64,000 nt of DNA. Origin: Luscinia megarhynchos (lineage: Eukaryota; Chordata; Aves; Passeriformes; Turdidae). Of this stretch, positions 35,230 through 51,367 are shown in pieces (position 1 is the stretch's first letter; every line of letters begins with the position of its first letter). The notes below the pieces were generated by a model. That model ran no database searches and had not been told where the DNA came from. It saw nothing but the letters and a program-made list of their open reading frames with translations. Position numbers and translations under genes: made by a program. The stretch is taken from NCBI GenBank assembly GCA_034336665.1, contig CM067584.1, positions 4,072,699 through 4,136,698 on the forward strand. Reading direction: 5' to 3'.

Positions 35230-35358
35230 GACCCAGATCCGCCCCTTCCCCACCGCGTTCCTCTCCCCCCACCTCTTCTCTCCGTGTGTGTGTGTGTGTG
35301 CGTGCAGGATCCTCCTGCTCACCGCTGTTGTTATCCCCCGAGCAGGCGGACCCCAGCC

Positions 35359-35709
35359 ATGGCTGAGAGGAAGCAGAACGGGCGGCAGGGCGAGGAAGAA
35401 GAAGTGCCAGCCTTCTTCAAAAACCTGGGCTCGGGCAGTCCCAAGCCCCGGCAGAAATTCTGTGGCATGTTCTGCCCTGTTGAAGGCTCCCTGGAGAACA
35501 AGACCATCGACTTCGACTCGCTCTCGGTGGGCCGCGGGTGTAACAAAGTCGTGGCCAAGCAGAAGGATGTTGCCCACCTGGGTCCGGATGCTCCGTCCGT
35601 CTATTCCAAGCAGAGCGGGAAGGGAGGGGAACCATCTGTTGAATTCGGGAGAAAGGTGGAGATCAGGAGTGCCACGGGGAAGGAGGCGCTGCAGAACCTG
35701 AATGACAAG
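35359..35709 (+). CDS. DPYSL2: DPYSL2 exon 1A: N-terminus of long isoform (CRMP2A)
   Basis: It encodes the 117-residue N-terminal extension of the long CRMP2 isoform. CRMP2 is a cytosolic tubulin-binding phosphoprotein acting in semaphorin-3A signalling, axon specification and microtubule assembly. The sequence starts MAERKQNG and contains EEVPAFFKNLGSGSPKPRQK, FCGMFCPVEGS and KTIDFDSLSVGRG. It ends EIRSATGKEALQNLNDK. I recognise this as DPYSL2 isoform A, not DPYSL3, whose long N-terminus differs. The human extension is 118 residues. The start is supported by a strong context (AGCCATGG) and by homology from the first residue. The AAG/GTGGGT donor at 35709/35710 is phase 0, so it joins exon 2 at Ser-Asp-Arg. 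The middle (about residues 61-98) is the least conserved part. Confidence 0.96.
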
Positions 35710-38274
35710 GTGGGTGCATACATACAGAGATATATTTATATAAATATATATTGAGTGCGTGTGGCGAGCCGGAGCACGCGGGAGGCTGCGGAGAGCTCGG
35801 ATCCTCTCCACCTTTTATCTCCCTGCATCCCCAGGGCAGCCGAGCCTTCCCCGGGCTCGGCATCTCCGGCACAGCCTCCCCTCCCCTCGCTGGCCCTGAG
35901 CTCTCCGCACCAGGAGGAAGAAGAGACCCCGCCCTGCCCTCCTGCCCGGGGAGAAACAGCCACTTTTTGTTCCTTAATCGATTCCCCCGGCACGAGGGGA
36001 GGGGAATGCCCCACCCAGCCAGGGAATGCAGCTCACGGAACAGAAAGGCGATTGTGAGCGAAGAGCATCGATGAGGCTGCACCCACCGGGATCAAATAAA
36101 TCCCTGCAGGCTCCTTCCGGGGGGCTCCCACCCTGGCAGACACCCCTGCCCCTCATTTCACCCCAGTTTTCAGCAGGGCTGCTGGCTCCAGTGGGAATTT
36201 TTGACTCGGGAAGATCTGGGACTTTCACAGGAATGTGGCATCCTCGTAGCAACCCAGAACTCCTCCCAGGATTTTCAGGCTGCTGCAGATACTTCTCATT
36301 CTCTGCGTTTGTCAGGGTGTGATGAAGCCCATCCTCTTCCAGAGGCAAAACCCACTGAGCCCACAGATCTGCCTGACCATGCCCATCTGCTTTCCCCAAT
36401 AAATCGATTTAAAGCAGCTTCACTCAGCTGTGAGCCAGGAAATGCACAGTGCACACTTCTGACAATGCTGGCAGAGGCTGGAGAGCAGAAATGAATGAAT
36501 GGAGCCTCCAGCAGCAGAGCTGAACTCCTGGCCCAGGGCAGGGTTTCTCTGAGTAGAGTCCCAGTGGGTACAGAGCCTTTTCCTCTGGGAGCTGTTCCTA
36601 GGATGTCCCTTCTGGTTTTTAATTCTGGCATGGGTTGTGTATGCTGGGCCTGGAATTCAGAGTATGGCCTTGCTCACCCCTTTTTCCTTCTTTCAGAAAC
36701 ATGAAGCATTACTGGAGGTAATACAAAACCACAAATTAATAAAATGTATTAGTTACAAAATACAAACTAGAGGCTGATCCTCCCCAAATCAGCCCCTGCT
36801 GCCCAGGGGCTCCATCCAGCCCCATTCCCACATGTGAGCACTGCTGTTGCACAGAGCTCACAAAGGCAGGCACAGATTCTCACACTTCCCACACCAGCCC
36901 CAGTGAGGAGGAGCATGTGCTCCACGCTGCTCCAAACCTGGCTTGCCAAACCCAAACAAAAAGTTGCCACTACAGATGCCTGAGGTTTGCTCTGATCATG
37001 CTGGATCTCTATTAAAGGAGTAACTTCCCAGGATTAATTAGTCTTGTTGAATGGATCAAGGTGCATTTCCAGAATAAAGGGCTTTTTCATCTTGGGGAGT
37101 CAAAGGTTCTGCAATTAATGACACTTTTAAAAGCTAATTTTGGGCAATTTGATGTCCTGTGGGACATAAGTATAAGCAGGATATACATTAACTCTGAAAA
37201 GATCAATTACTTTCTGATTCAATGGTAACAGTATAATAAAAACTGTAAGTACAACATTGTGCAAAATCAGAATCCAGTGAGAATATTAATAATTTTAAGT
37301 GTGTTTTTAAATTCCATTTTTATAGATTATTGTCTAAATGTTAGCTGAAGGGATGAAATACTGGGATGGTACAAAACATTTGAGTTGTTTCTCATTAGCT
37401 TTGCCTAACCCTGATGTCCATGGATGGTGGTGTGGGGGTGGTGAGCATTGGGGGAGTGCAGTCTCTTGGCATAAATATCATGCTGTGGATTGGGAATTTA
37501 TTGCAGGAATGTTTCAGCTCTGGTTTTCCAACTGACTGCACCCATAGCTTGAATCAATGGTTAAATCCTCAGCAAGTAAAATTGGCTTTATGGGTTTTAA
37601 ACTCACTCATCCTTTCTGTCACTTACAGAAAGATCTTGTCTTAATCCCACTTGAAATAGTTAACAAAGCAACATGGACATGCTATTTTTTATATTTTTCT
37701 CTGGGGTCTCAGCTGTCAAGAGGATAAGAAAGGGGATGTAATTATTCCACATTAAATTACAATATATTGTTCTGTGGGGCAAGATAAGGGCAATCAAATC
37801 TCAGTGTGTCTGTGCTGCCTGGGACACTCTGTAGCCATTTATCATGAGTTGCCCCTGGGCTGTGCTGCCTCATAACTCAGGGTTAAGATCATCTGGAGGC
37901 ACCAGGAAGGCTCAGCCTCAGCTCCAGCAGCTTTTTCAGCTCCATCTCTGGTGGCCAATTCAACAGGTCTCAGCTCAGCTGGGAGCCGAGCCCTGCTGCT
38001 CACAGCTGCCAGCCCTTGCAGAGCTGTGAGCTGTCTCCCAGCTGAATTCCTCATCCTCCCTGCTTGGGCTGCTCCTGCTGCTGGAGCTGCTGCTTCAGTG
38101 CCTGGGCCTGACCCCGACGCTGGGCTGTGCCAAGAGCATCACCCTCAGATGTGGGATTGCTTCAGTGAGGCAGGAGGTGCCTGGCCTGGCTCTCAGCAGC
38201 TGCTGTGCACCTGCCAGATCATTTCTGCAGCATGATCCTGCTTGGAAAAGCCATCAGGTCTGACTGTGCCCAAT

Positions 38275-38640
38275 CCTCACCTTGTCCCCAGCCCAGAGCT
38301 CTGAGTGTCACCCCCAGAAATTCCTTGGTCACTCCAGCCCCCCTGGGCAGCTCCAATCCCCGCCCACCCTTTCCGTGGGGAAATTCCTGCTGATTCCACC
38401 CTGAGCTGCCCTGGCCCAGCCTGAGCTGTTCCCTCTCCTCCTGTCCCTGTTCCTGCAGAAATCCCAAATCCCCCCGGCTGTCCCCTCCTGTCAGGGACTT
38501 GTGCAGAGCCACAAATTCCCCCTGAGCCTCCTTTTCTCCAGGCTGAGCCCCTTCCCAGCTCTGCTTTCCAGCCCTTCAGAAGCTGGAAGGTTCCTGGTCC
38601 CAGAGCAGGGACTGCTGGAATGGCATCCCAGGACAATATT
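38275..38640 (-). mobile_element. CR1 LINE 3' fragment
   Basis: Antisense CR1 of the same subfamily as 8457. It has 'ccttgtccccagcccagagc' then 'tggggaaattcctgctgatt' and 'ctccaggctgagccccttcc'. It lies in DPYSL2 intron 1A. Confidence 0.75.
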
Positions 38641-41600
38641 CCCCTTTTCATTACATGACCAGTCTTGAGAGAGGAGCACTCATCTGGGAATTGAAAAACT
38701 TTGAAAACATTGATTGCTTGAGCTGGGTCATTTCTCAGATTTCCCATATCTGCAACTGCAATTCCTTCTGTCTTTCTCACCTGTTGACATTTTTGGGACA
38801 GAGAGAGTATTTTAGGGAGCATCTACAGAGAAAAGCAATGTTTAATTGCAAGAGAGATCACAAGGGCTTTAATCTGGTTTGCAGGGAGAGCCTGAGCAGC
38901 TGCTCAGACCCTTCAGCACCAGAACAGGACCTGGGATCCAGGATTTCTCTTCATTTATCACCTTGTTGTTACTCCAGTGGTTCAGGTGTCTCCCTCTGCA
39001 CCTTTCCATTCCTTTTTTGCCTCCCTTAAAACAGTTCCTGGCCCTTTGGGAAGCACAGAGCACTGTGTGTAAACTTCTGGTCTAAACCAACAAAGCCTAT
39101 TGTAACAAATAACAACAATGAATAAACAGGCAGTAGGAAAATGTTTTTATTTTAGGGTTGATAGGAGAGAAGTTGCTGGCAAAACACTGTCATGAAGCTT
39201 ACAACATGACTGGACTTTTTCCTAAAACCTCAAAGCTCTCAGGATCATGGCTGTTCATTCCTGGAGAGAAATAATGAATAACAGGATGTTGTTGAGAGCT
39301 CAAATAATCACAGACTCTGGAACATTAATGGAACTGTTGTCTAAAACAAAGGAGCTGTTCCAGACAGCTGGAAATGCAGCCCTGAGTTTAATTTGTTGCA
39401 ATGCCTGCAGTTCTGCTGGCCTTGTTTTGACAATCATTGCTTGCAAAATAATCAGAAGAGAGGATGACTTGCATGTCCTTCCAATGGGTCAGGATGGTTT
39501 GGGTGGAAAAAACCTAACATTTTAAAACTAAAAATGCCAAAGTCCTCTGAACTTCTCCTCAAAGCCATAATTCTGCACTGCTGCTGTTCCATATTTCCAA
39601 TGGGTGTCTGGTGGAGTGGTTTCACATGCAGAATTTACTAATACCACTCTTTCATGCAGGAATGAGCAGGAGGTTTTGGTACAGTGCCAATGTGTAATTT
39701 GGGCTAAAGATTTGATGGGAAAATTGAAACACTTGGAGCCAGATCTCCCTGCTCAGCTTGGAGCTGAGCCAGGTTTTATCCCAAGGGATGAATTATTCGT
39801 GGCACATGGGAGTGGCAGTGTGGTGTGCCACCCTTGTGCCACCCTTGTGCCACCCTGTGCCACCCTGGAACAGAGCCCAGCAGGTTTCAGTAGGTGCTGA
39901 GCAGTCACTCAGTGTCTGCCTGAGGGTTTTACCCTCAGCCCTGACTTGTGGCTGCATCTCCTGGGATGTTGCTGTGAAGTTGGGAAGTGACCTTGTCAAA
40001 GTTCAGGTGAGGTTGGGGGTGTGTGTGCTCATGGACCCTCTTAGCTGATAAAACAGCATTTGGGAGCAGAAAACCACCAAAACCCAGCCCCCTTTCAGTT
40101 GTGTGTGATTATCAATGTCCCCTCCCAGAGAGGGAACCTCAGGGTGGGAGACCAGAGGTCAAAATCCCATTTTTGCCCTGAGTCACGACCATCCTGCAGC
40201 TCAGGGGGAGGCAGAGCTGGCACAGCAGGGGCAGCAGTGCCCTCAGAGCCTGATGCTTTGCCCTGCAGGTTTTTGGGGATTCTAATGGGAAAAATCTCTC
40301 CCATGACTGAAAACAGCCCCTGCCCACAGCTCCCATGGCCTGGAGGTGCCAGGAGGTGAAAGGGAGAGGCAGTGACAGCCTGAATGTCCCATGCCTTTGT
40401 TCCAGAAATTCTGCATTTAGCTGGAGTGCAGGTCAGGCAGGATGTGGCTGTGAGTGGGTTGGAGAGAACAGCACTTTTGTTGTTTTTTTTCTGACAGAAC
40501 AATCCCTGTCTAGAACCCTGAAGAGAGCCTGGCTCGTTCCTGGGTACATGATGGGGAATTAACTCTGCTGGGATTGTTTAAGGACAATTCACATCATGGT
40601 GCTCAGGACATTTCCTCTAAAAAACATACCCCAACACCAACAGCCTTCTTAAAATAATATTTGTGAGCCTCCTAAAGGGTTCTCTGGATATTAAAAGAAA
40701 GAAAATCAATTGGAAGGTTAATTTTAATTTGCAGATGGAATGCACATTTTGATTGACCTGTTTGTGTGGCTAGAAAGTGAATCTTACCCTCATAAAATTT
40801 GCAAAAAATTCAGGCTATTTCTTTGAGAAGCTGTGTGATTTTTACCTCCTCATGTTTGACCCCTATGGTCATTTCTAAGCCACGAATTTTAATCTTATTT
40901 CTAGTTTTTTCCTGTAAGATAGTAAAACAAGAGGTGCCCATTGTCAAGTACAACTTTCCCTCAGTAATTTCATTTACAGTGATTAATAAAGGACAGTTCT
41001 TTCATCATCTTTTGGGAAGGACTCCTGTATCAGCCTGGATTTAATCCTCCCTACCTTTTCTAGGATGATCTTGGGAGCAGAAAAGTCCTCCAGAGAGGAA
41101 AACTCCTTTAAAATCATTGAGAGCTGGAGCTGATGCAACAATTGGCATTGGCAGGATCATGACAGAATATTAGAGCCTGGTGGGTGAACTCCTGAAAGCT
41201 CTTTTGGCCCAGCTTGTTTAAATCCATCTCTGATCCCTCTTTTCATCAAGCTCTAAAATGGATATTTCCATTTGCAGGTTTTTTAATTTCATGGCAAAAT
41301 GCCATTGTGGACACACCTTGAAGTGCTCAGTAGGAGTAGAAGCAATTTGGGTGTTGCTGAAATTCTGTGGGCTTTGTTGCCATTACACTAAAATTCCACA
41401 GAAGAAGAAACTCTTTTTTTAATACTCCTTTTCCCAACCATCCAGTGACTTCACAATGGGAATAAAATTCCTTTCCAAGCCCTTCATGGTATTTCACAGA
41501 ATCTGTGAGTTAAGATTCAGAGTTGATGTAAATTGATTTCCACTGTTGCCTGTGCTGATTTATTTCAGCATAGATTGATTTTGATGATTTTAGCATGGAT

Positions 41601-42094
41601 TATCACTGCACTGAGATTCTCATATTCCTGTGCCATTTTCCCTCTGGACCTTGGCAGGATATAAATTCAGGCATACATGTGTTCCTTTAAGTGAAATAAG
41701 TTTTTGCTGCCAAGAGCCTCCCAAGAAGTGCTGCAGGAAGGGCTGATGATGATCCTGCACAATATTTCCCCAAAAAAGCTGAAACCTGAGGATGGGTCAG
41801 GGACTCTGCTGTCCTTCCCTTTATTAGCATTGATTAGGCAGTACTCAAGAGTGTGACACCTTTAATTTTAGCCTGTTCAGCCCCCTGTGTGCATTAATAG
41901 ATCTGTGGAAGATAAAGTGCATCAGCATTATCCAGAAATCCCATCATTTCCCACAATATCCCAGCCCTGCCAGGATTGAAGGAGGAAATTCAATTCTCCC
42001 AACTCCTGCCCCTGATGTTTCATAAAGAGTTACTTTTCTTCCTTTAACTTGTGAAGGAATTGATGCAGAAACTAGAGATTTACCAGAGGAATTA

Positions 42095-42215
42095 ATCAGA
42101 GAATCATGGAATGGTTTTGGCTTGGAAAAAACTTTAAATCTCACCCAGTTCCAACCCTCTGCCACAGGCAGGGACATCTACTGGACCAGATTGCTCCAAG
42201 GTCCATCAGAACCAA
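42095..42215 (-). mobile_element. CR1 LINE 3' fragment (short)
   Basis: It begins 'agagaatcatggaatggttt', then 'aaatctcacccagttccaac' and 'ggcagggacatctactggac'. A diverged antisense CR1 end. Confidence 0.8.
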
Positions 42216-44045
42216 CCACAAAGATGCACCTCAGGAATTCCAGGAAATCCCAGCATTGCCCATTAGTTCTTCTCCTCCCCTCCTGAGAGATTATACAACA
42301 GGCAATTTCCACTCCTCACCTTTGATTAGCAAGGCTAAATAAGCCAGTTTGCAACTGCAGTAATTTTAAAATTATATATTTTTGGCAACCTTTCAGCTCA
42401 TTGCTAAAAGCAAAGAAAATTGGGGTATATTGGTGTGGTGTCATGGAGCTAAGGGACATTCTTGGGAGCTCAATTCTGGTCCTAAATCATGGAATTTTTT
42501 AAAATTTGGTGCTGCAAAGATGTTGCATCTTCAACAACTGTGCTCAGTGCTTTAATCTCTGAATTTATTTCATTCTGTGCTGCTTAGATTCTTGCAACAA
42601 GGTGATGAGAGAAACAAGCTAAGTGAAGATTGGTTATTGCTTTCTGACCCTAGCCACTGCTGGATCCAAATTATGGAATATATGACTATGGAATACTCAA
42701 TGTTCAAGAACTCCTGCTCTGAATTAAGCCCTTGTGCAGTAGGAAGCCTTTTTAAAGATAATAAAAAAAATTGAAATAGGAGTGTTTGGGCAGCTGAGAT
42801 GGGCTCTGGGTGTGTTGGTGATCCACTGCCCAAAGCTTGGGTGCCAGCCCCCACCCTTGGGCAGTGTGTGGTTCCTCTCTGGTATTTTCCAACCTGCAAA
42901 AAAACCATTCAGATGTGAAACTGAGGAGGAAAACAAGCACCAAAGAGAAAACAAAAAAGGAACAGTTGCACTGTCTAAATTTAGAGACCTGATGTAGATT
43001 CTTGCTGCCATGTTCTGAGCAAAAATATGCTAAGGTTTCAAAACTTCTTCAAGCACACATCAGAGGCTCAGGATAACTCATCCAGAGTTATCTATTCTAA
43101 TCATTAAATCAAAATAAACCCTACAGGCAGACAAATTAATATTTTTGGCACTGTCATCATGATCCACTTTTTCATTTGCTGCTAATTGGATATTAACAGA
43201 TTGACATATCAGCTCTTTAAGTGTTGTGTGATATCCCACCCATACCCAGGAAAAACTTCACTATTTTCCTCACTGTTTCCTGTGAAGAAATGAACATAAA
43301 AGGTCCTGCCAGGAGTATGTTTGAACAGATGTTGTCTTTATAATGATTTATTGCTCTCCTAGACCAAAGGTTTCATTTCTTACTGGCTGTGCACGCTGTG
43401 TTTGGGTATGTAGAGACTCAGTGGCAGGCCAAGATGCAGCTTCGTGTGACGTGAAATTCATCATGAGGGAAGAAGGTAAGTCTTTGATCATTAATTATCA
43501 GTTATAACCTTCAAGCAGAAGGGAATTTGTGGCGTTGAGCTCTCCAAAAAGCGTGTTGTGCCCCACCCCAGCACAGAGGTCAGAGGAACCTGCCTGGCCA
43601 CGGATGCCACCTCCCCTCCCCACGAGGAGATATTTATGCCATTTAATGCATTTCTTTCCTTGAAGTACCAGCTTATGGAGTGCAGGGAGTGAGAAATCTG
43701 ACTCTGGGTGTGCCTGAAACACGGAACACGGAGTTGGCAGCACTGCAGTAGTCAGGAATGGCCCGAGGGAGCGACAGGATCCCGCGGCGGGTGCGTAGCC
43801 CCGAGCCCGCATTTCCCGGCACCAGAGCTCAGGTTAGTGACCACAGCTGCCGGGGGTGGGATCCGGGCTGCGAGCTCAAAGGAGCGGCTTCAAATCATTC
43901 CTCCGCCCCTAAATTTGTTAATTGGGAGCGTCAGGAAGGGCGGGGCGGGACAAAGAAAGCGGCGAGTTGCCACCGAGCATCCTCTGCTTTTGTGAGGGGG
44001 TGTCCGCAGCCCCAGGAATGGGGGTTCCAGCTGCTCCAGCTGCAC

Positions 44046-44795
44046 AGCAGGCTCAGCAGGGGATGCAGGGAGACGTCTGCACAGCTGGATACAGCAGGGG
44101 ATGCAGAGGGGTGTCCCACATCTGGATATAGCAGGGGATGCAGGGTGTCCCACATCTGGATATAGCAGGGGATGAGGTGTCTGCACAGCTGGATATAGCA
44201 GGGGATGCAGGGGATGTCTGCACAGCTGGATATAGCAGGGGATGCAGGGGCATGTCTGCACAGCTGGATATAGCAGGGGATGCAGAGGGTGTCCCACATC
44301 TGGATATAGCAGGGGATGCAGAGGGGTGTCCCACATCTGGATATAGCAGGGGATGCAGGGGGTGTCCCACATCTGGATATAGCAGGGGATGCAGGGGTGT
44401 CCGCACATCTGGGCATAGCAGGGGATGCAGGGAGGGTGTCTGCACGTCTGAATATACAGGGGATGCAGGGGGTGTCCGCACATCTGGATATAGCAGGGGA
44501 TGCAGGGGGTGTCCGCACATCTGGGCATAGCAGGGGATGCAGGGGGGTGTCCGCACATCTGGATATAGCAGGGGATGCAGGGGGGTGTCCCACATCTGGG
44601 CATAGCAGGGGATGCAGGGGGATGTCCCACATCTGGATATAGCAGGGGATGCAGGGAGGGTGTGTCCGCACATCTGGGCATAGCAAGGGGATGCAGGGGG
44701 GTCCGCACATCTGGATATAGCAGGGGATGCAGGGAGGGTGTGTCCGCACATCTGGATCTAGTAGGGGATGCAGGGGGGTGTCCCACATCTGGTCA
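44046..44795. repeat. ~37-bp minisatellite upstream of DPYSL2 promoter B
   Basis: About twenty units containing 'ggatatagcaggggatgcag' followed by a variable G run and 'tgtcccacatct', 'tgtccgcacatct' or 'tgtctgcacagct'. The three linker types interleave. Open frames cross it on both strands but encode only low-complexity repeats. Confidence 0.97.
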
Positions 44796-45010
44796 CACGT
44801 CCGCACCCCCAGGGACGGAGGGATCACTCCCTCATCTCCCGGGGGATCCCGCAGCCCCGGCGGGGAATAAATCGGGGGGTCCGCATCCCCCAGGGCTCAT
44901 TTCGCAGAGCCCCGCCCAGCGCTGCAGCTTCACTAACCCGGGAGCCCGGGGGAAGCGTTTCGGTGGGAGCGGGGCGGTGCCTGGAGTATCCCGATGGGCT
45001 GTGGTCCGTG

Positions 45011-45490
45011 TATCCCGATACACCCCGGTATATCCCGATACACCCCGGTATATCCCGGTATATCCCGGTATATCCCGATATATCCCGGTATATCCCGATA
45101 TATCCCGGTATATCCCGATACACCCCGGTATATCCCGGTATATCCCGATACACCCCGGTATATCCCGGTATATCCCGGTATACCCCGGTATATCCCGATA
45201 TATCCCGGTATATCCCGATACACCCCGGTATATCCCGGTATATCCCGATATATCCCGGTATATCCCGATACACCCCGGTATATCCCGATACACCCCGGTA
45301 TATCCCGGTATATCCCGATACACCCCGGTATATCCCGATACACCCCGGTATATCCCGGTATATCCCGATACACCCCGGTATATCCCGGTATACCCCGGTA
45401 TATCCCGATACACCCCGGTATATCCCGGTATATCCCGGTATACCCCGGTATATCCCGATACACCCCGGTATATCCCGGTATATCCCGGTC
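45011..45490. repeat. 10-bp minisatellite, 48 units
   Basis: Forty-eight contiguous decamers with no length variation, drawn from TATCCCGGTA, TATCCCGATA, CACCCCGGTA and TACCCCGGTA (the last unit ends in C). CACCCCGGTA is always preceded by TATCCCGATA. Two degenerate units follow to about 45510. Each unit carries a CpG at the same position. It lies directly 5' of the octamer/CCAAT repeats of promoter B. Confidence 0.98.
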
Positions 45491-45527
45491 TAGCCCGAGA
45501 TATGCCGGGACCGCGCCCCGCCCACCG

Positions 45528-45660
45528 CTCATTTGCATACGGCGCGTTCCCCGCTCTTCCATTGGCCGCAGCCGCCTCTCATTTGCATACGGCGCGTTCC
45601 CCGCTCTCCCATTGGCCGCAGCCGCCGCTCATTTGCATCCCCGCGGGCGCTCAGCCAATG
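45528..45660 (+). promoter_or_regulatory. DPYSL2: Triplicated octamer plus CCAAT promoter module (50-bp repeat)
   Basis: Two 50-bp units (45528-45577 and 45578-45627, 48 of 50 identical) and a third partial unit. The octamer ATTTGCAT occurs at 45531, 45581 and 45631. ATTGG (inverted CCAAT) occurs at 45561 and 45611, and CCAAT at 45655. The known binders of these motifs are POU-domain factors and NF-Y. The spacing and proximity to exon 1B suggest a core-promoter role. Confidence 0.75.
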
Positions 45661-45729
45661 GCGCGGCGCGCCCGGCCCGCATGCGCCGCTGCCGCCCCGC
45701 CGGCCCTCAGCGCTGGGCCGGGCTTGGCT

Positions 45730-45777
45730 GGGCTGGGCTGGGCCGGGCTTGGCGGGGCTGGGCCGGGCTGGGCCGGG
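45730..45777 (+). other. G-quadruplex-prone GGGCT repeat
   Basis: Two consecutive runs of four or more G-triplets separated by CT or CC loops (first run at 45730-45747). They lie close to the probable transcription start of promoter B and may be in the 5' leader of the exon 1B mRNA. Confidence 0.65.
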
Positions 45778-46095
45778 CTCCGGGCGCAGGGAAGAAAGGG
45801 AGACGCGCAGAGCTGGGCGCCTCTCCCGTTCCTGCCATTGCGGAGAGCAGCGATCGCCTCCCGCGGCCCCCCCGCTCCCCTTCCCTGGCATCGCAGTGAT
45901 TTGGCCTCGGGGGATTTATTTTTGATTTTTTTTTAGTGGGTTTTAATTTTTTTTTTTTATCGACACACTGGTGAAGGGGAGGTTGCGGAGCAGTTGCTGC
46001 GCGGGAGACAATAGCGGTGCAGCAGCCGCCGCGCTTCTCTTTAACAAAAAAACCCAACATTACCGAATAAATACATCGGGGGTTGATTTCCCAAG

Positions 46096-46134
46096 ATGTC
46101 TTATCAGGGGAAGAAAAACATTCCGCGGATCACG
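46096..46134 (+). CDS. DPYSL2: DPYSL2 exon 1B: N-terminus of common isoform (CRMP2B)
   Basis: It encodes the 13 residues MSYQGKKNIPRIT, the invariant N-terminus of the common CRMP2 isoform. The start codon has A at -3. No ATG occurs between 45684 and this one on the + strand, so scanning ribosomes would meet it first if transcription starts in the GC-rich block. The ACG/GTGAGT donor is phase 0, so exon 2 follows in frame with Ser-Asp-Arg. DPYSL3 shares these first residues. Assignment to DPYSL2 rests on exons 1A, 2 and 3. Confidence 0.97.

Positions 46135-51367
<5,233 letters not shown>

Larger units (their letters stand above)
33606..36010 (+). promoter_or_regulatory. DPYSL2: CpG island and promoter region of DPYSL2 long isoform (promoter A)
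   Basis: CpG-dense region surrounding exon 1A. It includes a 15-bp array, a pyrimidine tract and GC-rich sequence from about 34.3 to 35.3 kb. A 23-T run at 35004-35026 is followed by a CT-rich stretch. The transcription start is not identifiable by eye. There is no clear TATA box, as is usual for CpG-island promoters. Confidence 0.75.
35710..46095 (+). other. DPYSL2: DPYSL2 intron 1A up to exon 1B (includes promoter B)
   Basis: About 10.4 kb between the two alternative first exons. For the long isoform, the intron continues to 49667. It contains two CR1 copies, a short tandem repeat of 'ttgtgccaccc' at about 39832-39866 and, in its last 2 kb, the tandem-repeat cluster and promoter of exon 1B. 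No other exon is recognised. Confidence 0.8.

Noticed and set aside
39247..39525. 92-codon open frame on the + strand in DPYSL2 intron 1A
   Set aside because: It looks vaguely protein-like but has no recognisable family, no splice context and a length common by chance.
43890..44827. Two 298-codon open frames on the - strand
   Set aside because: Overlapping frames through the 37-bp minisatellite with Cys/Pro/Ile-rich repeats; a by-product of repeat phase.
44575..45936. 453-codon open frame on the + strand ending near promoter B
   Set aside because: It is driven by the 37-bp and 10-bp arrays; several frames on both strands are open with PGISRYTPVYP-like repeats. There is no start context or homology to support a gene.
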